Shown here: piece by piece, positions 43,287-52,090 of the stretch
Layout of the letters: every line of letters starts with the position of its first letter
Position numbering within the stretch: the first letter of the stretch is position 1
NCBI RefSeq assembly: GCF_003046185.1
Contig: NZ_PZZL01000002.1
Location: 124,001 to 188,000 of the forward strand
Source: Phreatobacter oligotrophus
GTDB taxonomy: Bacteria; Pseudomonadota; Alphaproteobacteria; Rhizobiales; Phreatobacteraceae
Direction: 5' to 3'
Length of the DNA: 64,000 bases
Notes under the pieces: generated by a model
Seen by the model: the letters and a program-made list of their open reading frames with translations, nothing else
What the model was told of the DNA's origin: nothing
Database searches by the model: none
Program-made: the position numbers and the translations under genes

Positions 43287-43883
43287 TCACCCCAGAGCCT
43301 TCACCTCTTCATGCCGGAAGCAGCCGACGACATGGTCGTTGGTCATGCCCACCGCCTGCATGAAGGCATAGACGATGGTCGGCCCGACGAAGGTGAAGCC
43401 CCGGCGCTTGAGGTCCTTGGAGATCGCCTGCGCCACCGGCGTCTCGGTGGGGATGCGAGAACGGTCCAGATGGTCGGGCTGGAGCGGCCGGCCGTCGACA
43501 TAGGACCACAGGTAATCCGAGAACCCCTCGCCGCGCGCCATCATGTCGCAATAGATGCCGGCGGACTTCACGGTGCCCTCGATCTTGGCGCGATTGCGCA
43601 CGATTCCGGGGTCCGCCATCAGCGCCTCGATCTTCTCCGGGCCGTAGCTTGCGACCAGGTCGGGGCGGAAACCGTCGAAGACCTTGCGGAAGTGCTCGCG
43701 CTTGCGGAGGATCGTGATCCACGACAAACCCGCTTGAAATCCATCGAGAATAAGCTTCTCGAACAGGGCGCGGTCGTCGCGCTCAGGGACCCCCCAGTCG
43801 GTGTCGTGATAGGCGACATAGGGCGGATCGTAGCCAGGCCACCAGCACCGCGGCTTGCCGTCTGCATGATCGGTGAGCAACAT
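43287..43883 (-). CDS. tag: DNA-3-methyladenine glycosylase I
   Basis: This 198-residue base-excision enzyme removes 3-methyladenine from DNA. CWWPGYDPPYVAYHDTDWGV at the N-terminus, then FQAGLSWITILRKREHFRKV and the C-terminal HVVGCFRHEEV, match the Tag family, whose zinc ligands are the early Cys/His and the late His/Cys. ATG 43883 is used because GGAGG lies 5-9 bases upstream. It is divergent from the second Liv operon, and its promoter region contains one copy of the AT-rich operator of that regulon. Confidence 0.95.
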   Translation of the reverse strand: MLLTDHADGKPRCWWPGYDPPYVAYHDTDWGVPERDDRALFEKLILDGFQAGLSWITILRKREHFRKVFDGFRPDLVASYGPEKIEALMADPGIVRNRAKIEGTVKSAGIYCDMMARGEGFSDYLWSYVDGRPLQPDHLDRSRIPTETPVAQAISKDLKRRGFTFVGPTIVYAFMQAVGMTNDHVVGCFRHEEVKALG

Positions 43884-43903
43884 CCGGACCTCCTGCCGAT
43901 TTA

Positions 43904-43923
43904 TTTTACACTTAAAATATTTT
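43904..43923. promoter_or_regulatory. AT-rich operator, site 1 (aryl-CoA regulon)
   Basis: TTTTACACTTAAAATATTTT matches the consensus TTTTAAGCTTAAAATATTTT at 18 of 20 positions. It lies upstream of the promoter for the transporter operon. Two further copies occur at 56826 and 56881. The MarR protein encoded at 48262 is the likely binder. Confidence 0.65.
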
Positions 43924-43935
43924 TCGCAGGTGGGG

Positions 43936-43963
43936 TTGTTCGCGAAAATTCCACGGCGATAAT
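43936..43963 (+). promoter_or_regulatory. Promoter of the second Liv operon
   Basis: TTGTTC (43936-43941), a 16-base spacer and GATAAT (43958-43963) form a good sigma-70 promoter about 80 bases before the receptor start codon. The operator at 43904 ends 12 bases upstream of the -35. Confidence 0.6.
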
Positions 43964-44042
43964 GCCTTCGCATTGGCCGCGACCACGGACAAGCCCGGGA
44001 GCGGTCGTCGACCCGAGCAACGCTCGGGGTGGGAGGTTTTCG

Positions 44043-45215
44043 ATGAAGCGCATCCTTCTCTCTCTGGCGTTGGGAGCGGCCGCGCTGTCGGCACCCGCGC
44101 AGGCCCAGGAGCCGATCCGCATCGGCGTGATCCAGACCCTGTCAGGTCCCGGTGCCGTCCTCGGTCAGCAGGCGCGCGACGGCCTGCAGCTCGCCGTCCG
44201 CCATCTCGGCGGCCGCATGGGCGGGCGCGAGGTCCAGGTCATCGTCGTCGACGACGAGCTGAAGCCGGATGTCGCCGTGCAGCGCGTACAGGCGCTGATC
44301 GACCGCGACAAGGTCGATTTCGTGGTCGGCCCGATCTTCTCCAACGTGCTCCAGGCCATCCACCAGCCGGTGGTCAGCTCGCAGCGCGCCTTCCTCATCA
44401 GCGCCAATGCCGGCCCGTCCAGCTATGCCGGCCGCGGCTGCCACGAGAACTTCTTCGTCACCTCCTACCAGAACGACCAGGTGCACGAGGTGCTCGGCGC
44501 CTATGCCCAGCGCCAGGGCATGCAGAAGGTCTTCCTGATGACGCCGAACTACCAGGCCGGGCGTGACGCCATGGCCGGGTTCAAGCGCCATTTCCGCGGC
44601 CAGGTGGTCGACGAGGTCTATGTCCCGCTGAACACGCTGGACTTCTCCTCCGAACTCGCCCGCATCGGCTCCTCGGGCGCCAACGGCATGTTCACCTTCA
44701 TGCCGGGCGGCATGGGCGTGAACCTCGTGCGCCAGTATTCGCAGGCCGGCCTCACCCAGCGCGTGCCCTTCCTGTCTGCCTTCACCGTCGACGAGTCGAC
44801 CCTGCCGGCCCAGCAGGACGCCGCCGTCGGCATGATCGCCGGCATGACCTGGGCGCCGAACATGGACAATCCGCAGAACAAGAAGTTCGTGGCGGATTAC
44901 GAGGCGGCCTTCGGGTCGGTGCCGGGCTCCTACGCCATGCAGGCCTATGACGCCGCCATGCTGATCGACAGCGCGGTGCGCGCCACCAATGGCAACCTGT
45001 CGAACCGCGATGCCGTCCGCGCCGCCCTGCGCAAGGCCGACTTCGTGTCTCTGCGCGGCCGTTTCCGCTTCGCCAACAACCACTATCCGATCCAGGACTT
45101 CTACACGGTCCGCGCCGCCAAGCGCGCCGATGGCAAGTTCCAGACGGAGATCGTCGAGCGGATCTTCGAGAACTACACGGACGTCTACGCCGCCCAGTGC
45201 CAGATGCGCTGGTGA
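44043..45215 (+). CDS. ABC transporter substrate-binding protein (LivK-like)
   Basis: This 390-residue exported receptor has a Sec signal peptide (MKRILLSLALGAAALSAPAQ, cleavage after AQA) and a type I periplasmic fold starting EPIRIGVIQTLSGPGAVLGQ. FVVGPIFSNVLQAI and VFLMTPNYQAGRD are usual for aromatic-compound receptors of this family. The open frame extends far upstream but only through repeat DNA and the antisense of tag. It opens an operon whose operator is shared with an aryl-CoA pathway, so an aromatic acid such as 2-aminobenzoate is the expected ligand. Confidence 0.92.
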   Translation: MKRILLSLALGAAALSAPAQAQEPIRIGVIQTLSGPGAVLGQQARDGLQLAVRHLGGRMGGREVQVIVVDDELKPDVAVQRVQALIDRDKVDFVVGPIFSNVLQAIHQPVVSSQRAFLISANAGPSSYAGRGCHENFFVTSYQNDQVHEVLGAYAQRQGMQKVFLMTPNYQAGRDAMAGFKRHFRGQVVDEVYVPLNTLDFSSELARIGSSGANGMFTFMPGGMGVNLVRQYSQAGLTQRVPFLSAFTVDESTLPAQQDAAVGMIAGMTWAPNMDNPQNKKFVADYEAAFGSVPGSYAMQAYDAAMLIDSAVRATNGNLSNRDAVRAALRKADFVSLRGRFRFANNHYPIQDFYTVRAAKRADGKFQTEIVERIFENYTDVYAAQCQMRW

Positions 45216-45229
45216 TCTGACACGCGATC

Positions 45230-45390
45230 ACCCTCTCCCCTCGTGGGAGAGGGTGGCAGCGTCAGCTGCCGGGTGAGGGGCCGCCTGGTCCTCACCGACA
45301 TCCATCGCCACCGCTTCCGCGGCCGGCATCCTGTTGCCCGCCCTCACCCGGCGCCTCCGGCGCCACCCTCTCCCACGAGGGGAGAGGGTT
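45230..45390. repeat. Palindromic repeat doublet, family B, copy 3
   Basis: ACCCTCTCCCCTCGTGGGAG (left) and CTCCCACGAGGGGAGAGGGT (right) are exact complements. It lies between the receptor and LivH genes of one operon, where such a hairpin could hold receptor mRNA levels above those of the permeases. Confidence 0.9.
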
Positions 45391-45405
45391 TCCGATCGGC
45401 CTGCG

Positions 45406-46329
45406 ATGTCCTCCACGCTCCTCATCATCCAGACGCTGAACGGGCTGCAGCTCGGCGTGCTGCTGTTCCTGATCGCCGCCGGCCTCACGCTGGTCTTCGG
45501 CGTGATGGACTTCATCAACCTCGCCCACGGCGTCCAGTACATGCTGGGGGCCTATCTCGCCGCCATGTTCGTGCCGCTCACCGGCAGCTTCGTGCTGGGC
45601 CTGATCCTGGCGCTCGCCACGGCCCTGCTGGTCGGCCTGCTGCTGGAGGTCGTCGTCATGCGGCACCTCTATGACCGCGACCACCTCGAACAGGTGCTGG
45701 CGACCTTCGGCCTCATCCTCTTCCTCAACGAGGGCGTGAAGATCATCTGGGGCGCCGCGCCCCTGCAGGTGCCGATGCCGCAGGCGCTCTCCGGCACGAT
45801 CCGCATCGCCGACGGCGTGCTCTATCCGGTCTGGCGGCTCGCCATCATCGGCTCGGGGCTCGCGGTGGCGGTCGTGCTCTGGCTCGTCGTCACCAAGACG
45901 CGGGTCGGCATGCTCATCCGCGCCGGGGCCACCAATGCGCCGATGGTCTCGGCGCTCGGCGTCGACATCCGCCGCCTGTTCATGATCGTCTTCGGCTTCG
46001 GCGCCATGCTCGCGGGCTTTGCCGGCGCCATGGCCGCACCGGTCCTCTCGGTCGAGCCGGGCATGGGCGACAACCTGTTGATTTTGGCCTTCGTTGTCAT
46101 CGTCATCGGCGGCATCGGCTCCATCCGCGGCGCCTTCATCGGCGCGCTGCTTGTCGGCCTCGTCGACACGCTGCTGCGCTCCTTCTCGGTCGACCTCCTG
46201 CGCCTCGGCGGCCTGTCGCCCTCGGATGCGCGCACCATCGGCCCGGCGATCGCCTCCATGTCCATCTACATCCTCATGGCCGCCGTGCTGTTCTTCCGGC
46301 CGACCGGCCTCTTCCCGGCCAAGGGCTGA
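45406..46329 (+). CDS. livH: ABC transporter permease (LivH type)
   Basis: This 307-residue permease has about eight hydrophobic segments. Family marks are AAGLTLVFGVMDFINLAHGV near the N-terminus, VLATFGLILFLNEGVK, and TRVGMLIRAGATNAPMVSAL, the cytoplasmic coupling loop that contacts the ATPase. ATG 45406 is chosen; sequence before it is repeat. It is one of two separate permeases here, in contrast to the fused LivH-LivM protein of the first locus. Confidence 0.93.
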   Translation: MSSTLLIIQTLNGLQLGVLLFLIAAGLTLVFGVMDFINLAHGVQYMLGAYLAAMFVPLTGSFVLGLILALATALLVGLLLEVVVMRHLYDRDHLEQVLATFGLILFLNEGVKIIWGAAPLQVPMPQALSGTIRIADGVLYPVWRLAIIGSGLAVAVVLWLVVTKTRVGMLIRAGATNAPMVSALGVDIRRLFMIVFGFGAMLAGFAGAMAAPVLSVEPGMGDNLLILAFVVIVIGGIGSIRGAFIGALLVGLVDTLLRSFSVDLLRLGGLSPSDARTIGPAIASMSIYILMAAVLFFRPTGLFPAKG

Positions 46330-46332
46330 CCG

Positions 46333-47301
46333 ATGGCCGAGACCCCCGTTCCCCCCGTGATGCCCGCCGCCCCGCCGCTCTGGCGGCGGATCTGGCTCCC
46401 CGTCCTCGTCTTCGCGCTGCTCGCCATCGTGCCGCTGATCTGGGGCGAGCGCTTCATCCTCGGCCTCGTCACCCGCGCCATGATCATGGCGATCGCCGCG
46501 CTCTCGCTCGACCTCATCCTCGGCTATGGCGCGCTGGTCTCCTTCGGCCATGCCGCCTTCCTCGGCATCGGCGCCTATGCGGTGGCGATCCTCTTCAGCC
46601 ACGACATCGTCGATGCCTCCATCGCCTTCCCCGTGGCGATCCTCGCGGGGGCCCTCTTCGCCCTCGTCACCGGCGCCATCTCGCTGAAGACCCGCGGCGT
46701 CTATTTCATCATGATCACCCTGGCCTTCGGGCAGATGGCGCTGTTCACCGCCACCAGCCTCTCGGCCTATGGCGGCGACGACGGCCTGAGGATGTTCCAC
46801 CGCTCCGAGGTCTTCGGCTCGCGCCTGCTCGCCAATGACACGACCTTCTATTTCGTCGTGCTCGGCACGCTGCTCGGCTGCTTCCTCCTGCTCAAGGCCA
46901 TCGTCGCCTCGCGCTTCGGCCGGGTGCTGCGGGGGGCGAAGGAGAACGAGCGGCGGATGCGCGCGGTCGGCTTCGATCCCTTCCTCTATCGCCTCGCCGC
47001 CTATGTGCTGGCCGGTGCGATCTGCGCGCTGGCCGGCGCGCTCTTCGCCAATCTCGGCATGTTCGTCGCCCCCGCCTACATGACCTGGCAGCGCTCGGGC
47101 GAGTTCATCGCCATGGTGGTGCTCGGCGGCATGGGCACGCTGATCGGCCCGATCATCGGCGGCATCGGCGTGACGCTGGTCGAGGAATGGCTCGCCCAGA
47201 TCACCCAGCACTGGAAGGTCATCTTCGGGCCCATGGTGATCCTCGTCGCCATCTTCGCCCGCGGCGGCATCGTGAAGCTCCTGTCGCGGGGAGACCGGTG
47301 A
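46333..47301 (+). CDS. livM: ABC transporter permease (LivM type)
   Basis: This 322-residue LivM permease follows LivH by 3 bases. LDLILGYGALVSFGHAAFLG and RFGRVLRGAKENERRMRAVG (coupling loop) are diagnostic. About nine membrane segments are visible. A family A repeat separates it from the ATPase gene. It would form the channel heterodimer with LivH. Confidence 0.93.
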   Translation: MAETPVPPVMPAAPPLWRRIWLPVLVFALLAIVPLIWGERFILGLVTRAMIMAIAALSLDLILGYGALVSFGHAAFLGIGAYAVAILFSHDIVDASIAFPVAILAGALFALVTGAISLKTRGVYFIMITLAFGQMALFTATSLSAYGGDDGLRMFHRSEVFGSRLLANDTTFYFVVLGTLLGCFLLLKAIVASRFGRVLRGAKENERRMRAVGFDPFLYRLAAYVLAGAICALAGALFANLGMFVAPAYMTWQRSGEFIAMVVLGGMGTLIGPIIGGIGVTLVEEWLAQITQHWKVIFGPMVILVAIFARGGIVKLLSRGDR

Positions 47302-47342
47302 TGACATGGCACCGCGTCCCAGCGCCGACCACGCCGCATCGA

Positions 47343-47471
47343 CACCTCTCCCCGGCGGGGAGAGGTCGATCCGAGAGAAACGAGGATCGGGTGAGGGGGA
47401 GCCTTCGCATCGACCGGATCACAGCCCCCTCTCCCGGCCTTCGGCCGACCTCTCCCCGCCGGGGAGAGGTG
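47343..47471. repeat. Palindromic repeat doublet, family A, copy 4
   Basis: CACCTCTCCCCGGCGGGGAG and CTCCCCGCCGGGGAGAGGTG pair exactly. The interior has GTCGATCCGAGAGAAACGAG. It is inside the transporter operon between livM and livG. Confidence 0.9.
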
Positions 47472-47497
47472 ACCGGGCGCGCCAGCGGATCGCGCCC

Positions 47498-48265
47498 ATG
47501 ACCGCCTCACCCTCCTCCCCCGTCCTTTCCCTCTCCGGCCTGCACAAGAGCTACGGCGCGCTGAAGGTCACCGACGGCGTCAGCCTCGACGTCAGGCCCG
47601 GAGAGCTCCACGCCATCATCGGCCCGAACGGCGCCGGCAAGACCACGCTGATCGGCGAGATCACCGGCGAGGTGGCGCTGGATGCCGGCACCATCACCTT
47701 CTGCGGCGAGGACATCACCCGCCTGCCCATCCATCAGCGGGCGCTGCGCGGCCTCACCCGCTCCTTCCAGATCACCCAGGTCCTGCCCGGTTTCACGGCT
47801 CTGGAGAATGTCGCCACCGCCGCGCAGGCCCATGACGGCTCGTCCTTCCACTTCTTCCGCCGGGCCTCGTCCGAATCCCACCTGAACCGCGTCGCCCTGG
47901 ACGCGCTCGCGCAGGTCGGCCTCGCGCCCCGCGCCGGCATGGTCGCGGCGAGCCTCTCGCACGGCGAGAAGCGCCAGCTGGAACTCGCCATGGCGCTCGT
48001 CTCATCGCCGAAGATCCTGCTGCTCGACGAGCCCATGGCCGGCATGGGCCGGGAGGAGACCGAGGGCATGGTCGAGGTGCTGCTGGCGCTGAAGGGCCGC
48101 TATCCCATGGTGCTGGTAGAGCACGACATGCACGCGGTGTTCCGCCTCGCCGACCGCATCTCCGTGCTGGTCTATGGCCGCGTCATCGCCTCCGGCACAC
48201 CGGAAGTGGTCAGGGCCGATCCCGCCGTGCGCGAGGCCTATCTCGGCGAGGAGGATTTCGCGTGA
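47498..48265 (+). CDS. livG: ABC transporter ATP-binding protein (LivG type)
   Basis: This 255-residue ATPase has Walker A GPNGAGKTT, signature region SLSHGEKRQLELAMALV and Walker B ILLLDEPMAGM, followed by VEHDMHAVFRLADRI. ATG 47498 is chosen since the frame upstream is repeat DNA. The next gene, a MarR regulator, begins with GTG inside its stop codon (GTGA), so the regulator is produced with the transporter. Confidence 0.94.
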   Translation: MTASPSSPVLSLSGLHKSYGALKVTDGVSLDVRPGELHAIIGPNGAGKTTLIGEITGEVALDAGTITFCGEDITRLPIHQRALRGLTRSFQITQVLPGFTALENVATAAQAHDGSSFHFFRRASSESHLNRVALDALAQVGLAPRAGMVAASLSHGEKRQLELAMALVSSPKILLLDEPMAGMGREETEGMVEVLLALKGRYPMVLVEHDMHAVFRLADRISVLVYGRVIASGTPEVVRADPAVREAYLGEEDFA

Positions 48266-48780
48266 GCGAGCCCGACATCGCCATCGACGCCGAGACGCGC
48301 CTCGCCCACCAGCCCAGGGACTCGCGCCCCGAGCTCAGGCTCTGGCTGCGGCTCCTCACCTGCACGACGATGATCGAGCGGGAGATCCGCCGGCGCCTCG
48401 CCGAGCGCTTCCAGATGACCCTGCCGCGCTTCGACCTGCTCGCCCAGCTCGACAAGTCGCCGGAGGGCATGACGCTCGGCGAGATTTCGAAGCGTATGAT
48501 GGTCACCAACGGCAATGTCACCGGCCTCGTCGCGCGCATTGCCGAACAGGGCTTCGTCGAGCGCCGCCGCGACGCCACGGACGGGCGGGCCCAGCGCATC
48601 GTCATGACGGCGGAGGGCCATGAGCAGTTCGCCCGCATGGCGCGCGAGCATGGCGCCTGGGTGCGCGAGCTGCTGGCTGGGCTCGATCCCACCGAGCGCG
48701 AGGTGATGATGGGCCTGCTCGCCAAGACCAAGGCCGGCGTCGCGCGAGCCTCGGCGGCGCGCGAGGAGGCGGAGGACTGA
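48262..48780 (+). CDS. MarR family transcriptional regulator embedded in the Liv operon
   Basis: This 172-residue MarR protein sits between livG and livF. The winged helix spans about residues 70-120 (MTLGEISKRMMVTNGNVTGL, then RIAEQGFVERRRDATDGRAQ). Relatives that control aromatic-acid pathways respond to aryl-CoA esters. Translational coupling to livG (GTGA) and a 1-base gap to livF make it part of the operon. The shared operators at 43904, 56826 and 56881 suggest that it regulates both uptake and catabolism of the same aromatic compound. Confidence 0.92.
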   Translation: MSEPDIAIDAETRLAHQPRDSRPELRLWLRLLTCTTMIEREIRRRLAERFQMTLPRFDLLAQLDKSPEGMTLGEISKRMMVTNGNVTGLVARIAEQGFVERRRDATDGRAQRIVMTAEGHEQFARMAREHGAWVRELLAGLDPTEREVMMGLLAKTKAGVARASAAREEAED

Positions 48781-48781
48781 G

Positions 48782-49483
<702 letters not shown>

Positions 49484-49510
49484 CCCGTGCCCGCCTTGAT
49501 CGGAGCCGCC

Positions 49511-50593
49511 ATGGCCACCCCCCTCGCCGAGACCATCGCCCGCGAATACGGCACGCCCGCCGTCGTCATCGACATGGACAAGGTGGAGGCGAACATCGCG
49601 CGGGTGCAGGCCCAGTGCGATGCGCAGGGCCTCGCCAACCGGCCCCATATCAAGACCCACAAGAGCCCGGAGCTCGCCAAGCTGCAGGTCGCCGCCGGCG
49701 CCAAGGGGATCACCTGCCAGAAGATCGGCGAGGCGGAGGTCATGGCCGCCGCCGGGCTCGACGACATCCTGATCAGCTACAATCTCCTCGGCGAGGAGAA
49801 GATGAACCGGCTGGGGCGCCTGCTGGAGACGGTCAGCGTCACGGTCGCCGCCGACAATGCCACCGTGGTCGGCGACCTGCCGAAGGCGGCGGCGGTGGCG
49901 GGGCGCCCGCTCGGCGTCGTCATCGAATGCGACACGGGCCGCAAGCGCGCCGGCGTCGAGACGCCGGGCGAGGCCATCGAGCTCGCCAAGCTGGTCGCCG
50001 CCTCCCCCGGCCTCCAGTTCCGCGGCTTCATGATGTACCCGACCGAGGACGGCTGGCCGGAGGCGCAGAAGTTCCTCGACACGGCGCTGGCCGGCATCCG
50101 CCTCGAAGGGCTCGACGCCGAGATCATCTCCACCGGTGGCTCGCCGAACATGAAGAACATCGGCAAGCTGAAGGGCGCGACCGAGCACCGTCCCGGCACC
50201 TACATCTACAATGACCGGATGCAGGTCGAGGTCGGCGTCGCCACCCTCGATGACTGCGCGCTCACCGTCTACTCGACCGTGGTGAGCCGCGCCGGCGCCG
50301 ATCGCGGCATTCTCGATGCCGGCTCGAAGACGCTGACCGCCGATCCCGGCGGCGGGCTCGACGGCTACGGCCTCATCCTCGAGCATCCGGAAGCGCGCAT
50401 CGCCAAGTTCGCCGAGGAGCACGGCTTCCTCGACCTTTCGAAATGCAACGAGCGGCCGAAGGTCGGCGACATCGTGCGCATCGTGCCGAACCATGTCTGC
50501 GTCGTCGTCAACATGGTCGACGAGGTGGTGATGGTGCGCGGAGACGAGATTGTCGGCATCCTGCCGGTGGCCGCCCGCGGCAAGCTCAGGTGA
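49511..50593 (+). CDS. DSD1 / D-threonine aldolase family PLP enzyme
   Basis: This 360-residue fold-type III PLP enzyme has the PLP lysine in RPHIKTHKSPELAKLQ (about residue 47), the phosphate-binding glycines in STGGSPNMKNI, and the metal-site HxC in VPNHVCVVVNMVDEV near the C-terminus. Those residues are typical of D-threonine aldolase, D-serine dehydratase and 3-hydroxyaspartate enzymes. ATG 49511 follows GGAGCCGCC. It lies 27 bases after livF and 10 bases before a RidA gene, so the three appear cotranscribed. The link to the aromatic pathway is uncertain. Confidence 0.9.
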   Translation: MATPLAETIAREYGTPAVVIDMDKVEANIARVQAQCDAQGLANRPHIKTHKSPELAKLQVAAGAKGITCQKIGEAEVMAAAGLDDILISYNLLGEEKMNRLGRLLETVSVTVAADNATVVGDLPKAAAVAGRPLGVVIECDTGRKRAGVETPGEAIELAKLVAASPGLQFRGFMMYPTEDGWPEAQKFLDTALAGIRLEGLDAEIISTGGSPNMKNIGKLKGATEHRPGTYIYNDRMQVEVGVATLDDCALTVYSTVVSRAGADRGILDAGSKTLTADPGGGLDGYGLILEHPEARIAKFAEEHGFLDLSKCNERPKVGDIVRIVPNHVCVVVNMVDEVVMVRGDEIVGILPVAARGKLR

Positions 50594-50603
50594 GGAGGGA
50601 CGC

Positions 50604-51065
50604 ATGACCCCGGAAGAGAAGCTCGCCCAGATGGGCCTCACCCTGCCGCCGACGCCGACACCGGCGGGCAATTACGTGCCCTTCAAGCGCGACGGCGCCA
50701 TCGCCTATCTGGCGGGCCAGGGCCCGCGGAAGGCCGATGGCTCGCTGCACACCGGCAAGGTCGGGGCCGACGTGACGGTCGAGACGGCCTATGAGCACGC
50801 CAAGCTCGTCGGCCTGCAGATCCTCGCCTCCGCCAAGGCCGCGGCGGGCGGCGACCTGTCCAAGGTCGAGTTCCTGAAGGTGCTGGGCATGGTCAATGGC
50901 ACGCCGGATTTCGGCGACCATCCCCGCGTCATCAACGGCTTCTCCGATCTCATGGTCGCGGTTCTCGGTGACCGCGGCCGCCACGCGCGCTCGGCGGTGG
51001 GCATGGGCTCGCTGCCCATGGGGATCACCGTGGAGATCGAGGCAGTCATCCGGATTCACAACTGA
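50604..51065 (+). CDS. RidA family protein (imine/enamine deaminase), copy 1
   Basis: This 153-residue member of the RidA/YjgF family hydrolyses reactive enamines and imines released by PLP enzymes. Family stretches are AYLAGQGPRKADGSLHTGKV, and NGTPDFGDHPRVINGFSDLM with VGMGSLPMGITVEIEAV at the end. The usual Arg that binds the carboxylate is replaced by Gly-Met in VGMGSLP, a pattern seen in subfamilies other than classic RidA. A strong GAGGAGGGA precedes the ATG. Pairing with the DSD1 gene suggests that it removes a dehydratase intermediate. Confidence 0.9.
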   Translation: MTPEEKLAQMGLTLPPTPTPAGNYVPFKRDGAIAYLAGQGPRKADGSLHTGKVGADVTVETAYEHAKLVGLQILASAKAAAGGDLSKVEFLKVLGMVNGTPDFGDHPRVINGFSDLMVAVLGDRGRHARSAVGMGSLPMGITVEIEAVIRIHN

Positions 51066-51106
51066 GGGGTGGGGGCAATTGCCCTAGCTGCTCCTCGACG
51101 ATCCAA

Positions 51107-51262
51107 GCCCCTCACCCTTCCCTCTCCCCGCAAGCGGGGAGAGGGGGACTTCGACGTCGCGATCGTCCTCAGTCGTCGTGCCAGGCGCTGACGTCGTCCA
51201 TCGAAAAGCTGCGGTGTTGCCCCCTCTCCCCGCTTGCGGGGAGAGGGAAGGGTGAGGGGCTT
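51107..51262. repeat. Palindromic repeat doublet, family C, copy 2
   Basis: AGCCCCTCACCCTTCCCTCT (left) and AGAGGGAAGGGTGAGGGGCT (right) are exact complements; the inner palindromes are CTCCCCGCAAGCGGGGAG and CTCCCCGCTTGCGGGGAG. It is the first of three different elements in one 534-base convergent gap. Confidence 0.9.
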
Positions 51263-51306
51263 CTGGAAGCACCGAGGCTGGACGCGTCGATCGCCACCTC
51301 TCTCCG

Positions 51307-51396
51307 CGTCATGGCCGGGCTTGTCCCGGCCATCCACGACTTGACTACCGCCGTCAGAAGAAGTCGTGGATGCCGGGCACAAGGCCGGGCATGACG
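51307..51396. repeat. Palindromic repeat doublet, family E, copy 4
   Basis: CGTCATGGCCGGGCTTGTCC (left) faces GGCACAAGGCCGGGCATGAC (right), with CATCCACGACTT and AAGTCGTGGATG pairing exactly inside. It sits between a family C and a family D element. Confidence 0.9.
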
Positions 51397-51420
51397 ATTA
51401 CGTCGAGGCAGGAAGGCAGG

Positions 51421-51577
51421 AATGCCCCACCCTGACCCTCCCCTCTGGCGAGGGGAGGGAGACCACGGCGTCGAGCCGAGTTCTCAACGGTTGGGCCTGG
51501 CGCGGCCGTCGCCAAACAGTCGGGACATCATGGTCCCCCTCCCCTCGCAGAGGGGAGGGTGCGGGTGGGGCATTCCC
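51421..51577. repeat. Palindromic repeat doublet, family D, copy 3
   Basis: ATGCCCCACCCTGACCCTCC (left) and a right arm ending GGGAGGGTGCGGGTGGGGCA pair over most of their length. The inner palindromes are CCCTCTGGCGAGGGG and CCCCTCGCAGAGGGG. I find no gene in the 51066-51599 gap besides these three elements. Confidence 0.9.
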
Positions 51578-51599
51578 CATCGCCCCCTATCATCCGCCC

Positions 51600-52046
51600 C
51601 TACTCCGCGACGACCGCCGTCGCCTCGATCTCGATCTTTGCCGCCTTCTCCACCAGCCGCACGACCTGCACCACGGCCATGGCCGGATAGTGCTGGCCGA
51701 AGACGTCGCGATAGGCGCGGCCGAGACCCTTCAGGTTCGCCTGGTATTCCTCGACATCGGTCACGTACCAGGTGAGGCGCACGACATGGTGCGGCTCGGC
51801 GCCGCCCTCGGCGAGGATGGCGCGGATGTTTTCGAAGCACTGGCGCGCCTGGTCGACGAACGCCTCGGGGAAATTGCCCATGATGTCCCAGCCGACGACG
51901 CCGCCGGTGACGACGAGGCGGCCCTTCGCGCTCATGCCGTTGGCATAGCCGCGCGGCACCGGCCAGCCCTGCGGATTGAGGGTGACGGGGCGCACATCCT
52001 CGTCGGGGATGCTGAGGGGAATGACGGGCTTCAGGGTCTGGCTCAT
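51600..52046 (-). CDS. RidA family protein, copy 2 (aryl-CoA operon)
   Basis: This 148-residue RidA-type protein has the family sequence GRLVVTGGVVGWDIMGNFPE, then FVDQARQCFENIRAILAEGG and HHVVRLTWYVTDVEEYQ. It is the last gene of a five-gene minus-strand operon for aryl-CoA degradation. A ring-reduced 2-aminobenzoyl-CoA is an enamine, so a protein that speeds enamine hydrolysis would release ammonia at that point. That role is my inference. The sequence differs clearly from the RidA at 50604, so the two probably have separate tasks. Confidence 0.9.
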   Translation of the reverse strand: MSQTLKPVIPLSIPDEDVRPVTLNPQGWPVPRGYANGMSAKGRLVVTGGVVGWDIMGNFPEAFVDQARQCFENIRAILAEGGAEPHHVVRLTWYVTDVEEYQANLKGLGRAYRDVFGQHYPAMAVVQVVRLVEKAAKIEIEATAVVAE

Positions 52047-52090
52047 GATCTCTCTCTGAAACGCCTTTGGGGCGCGCCTGTTCGGCGGCC

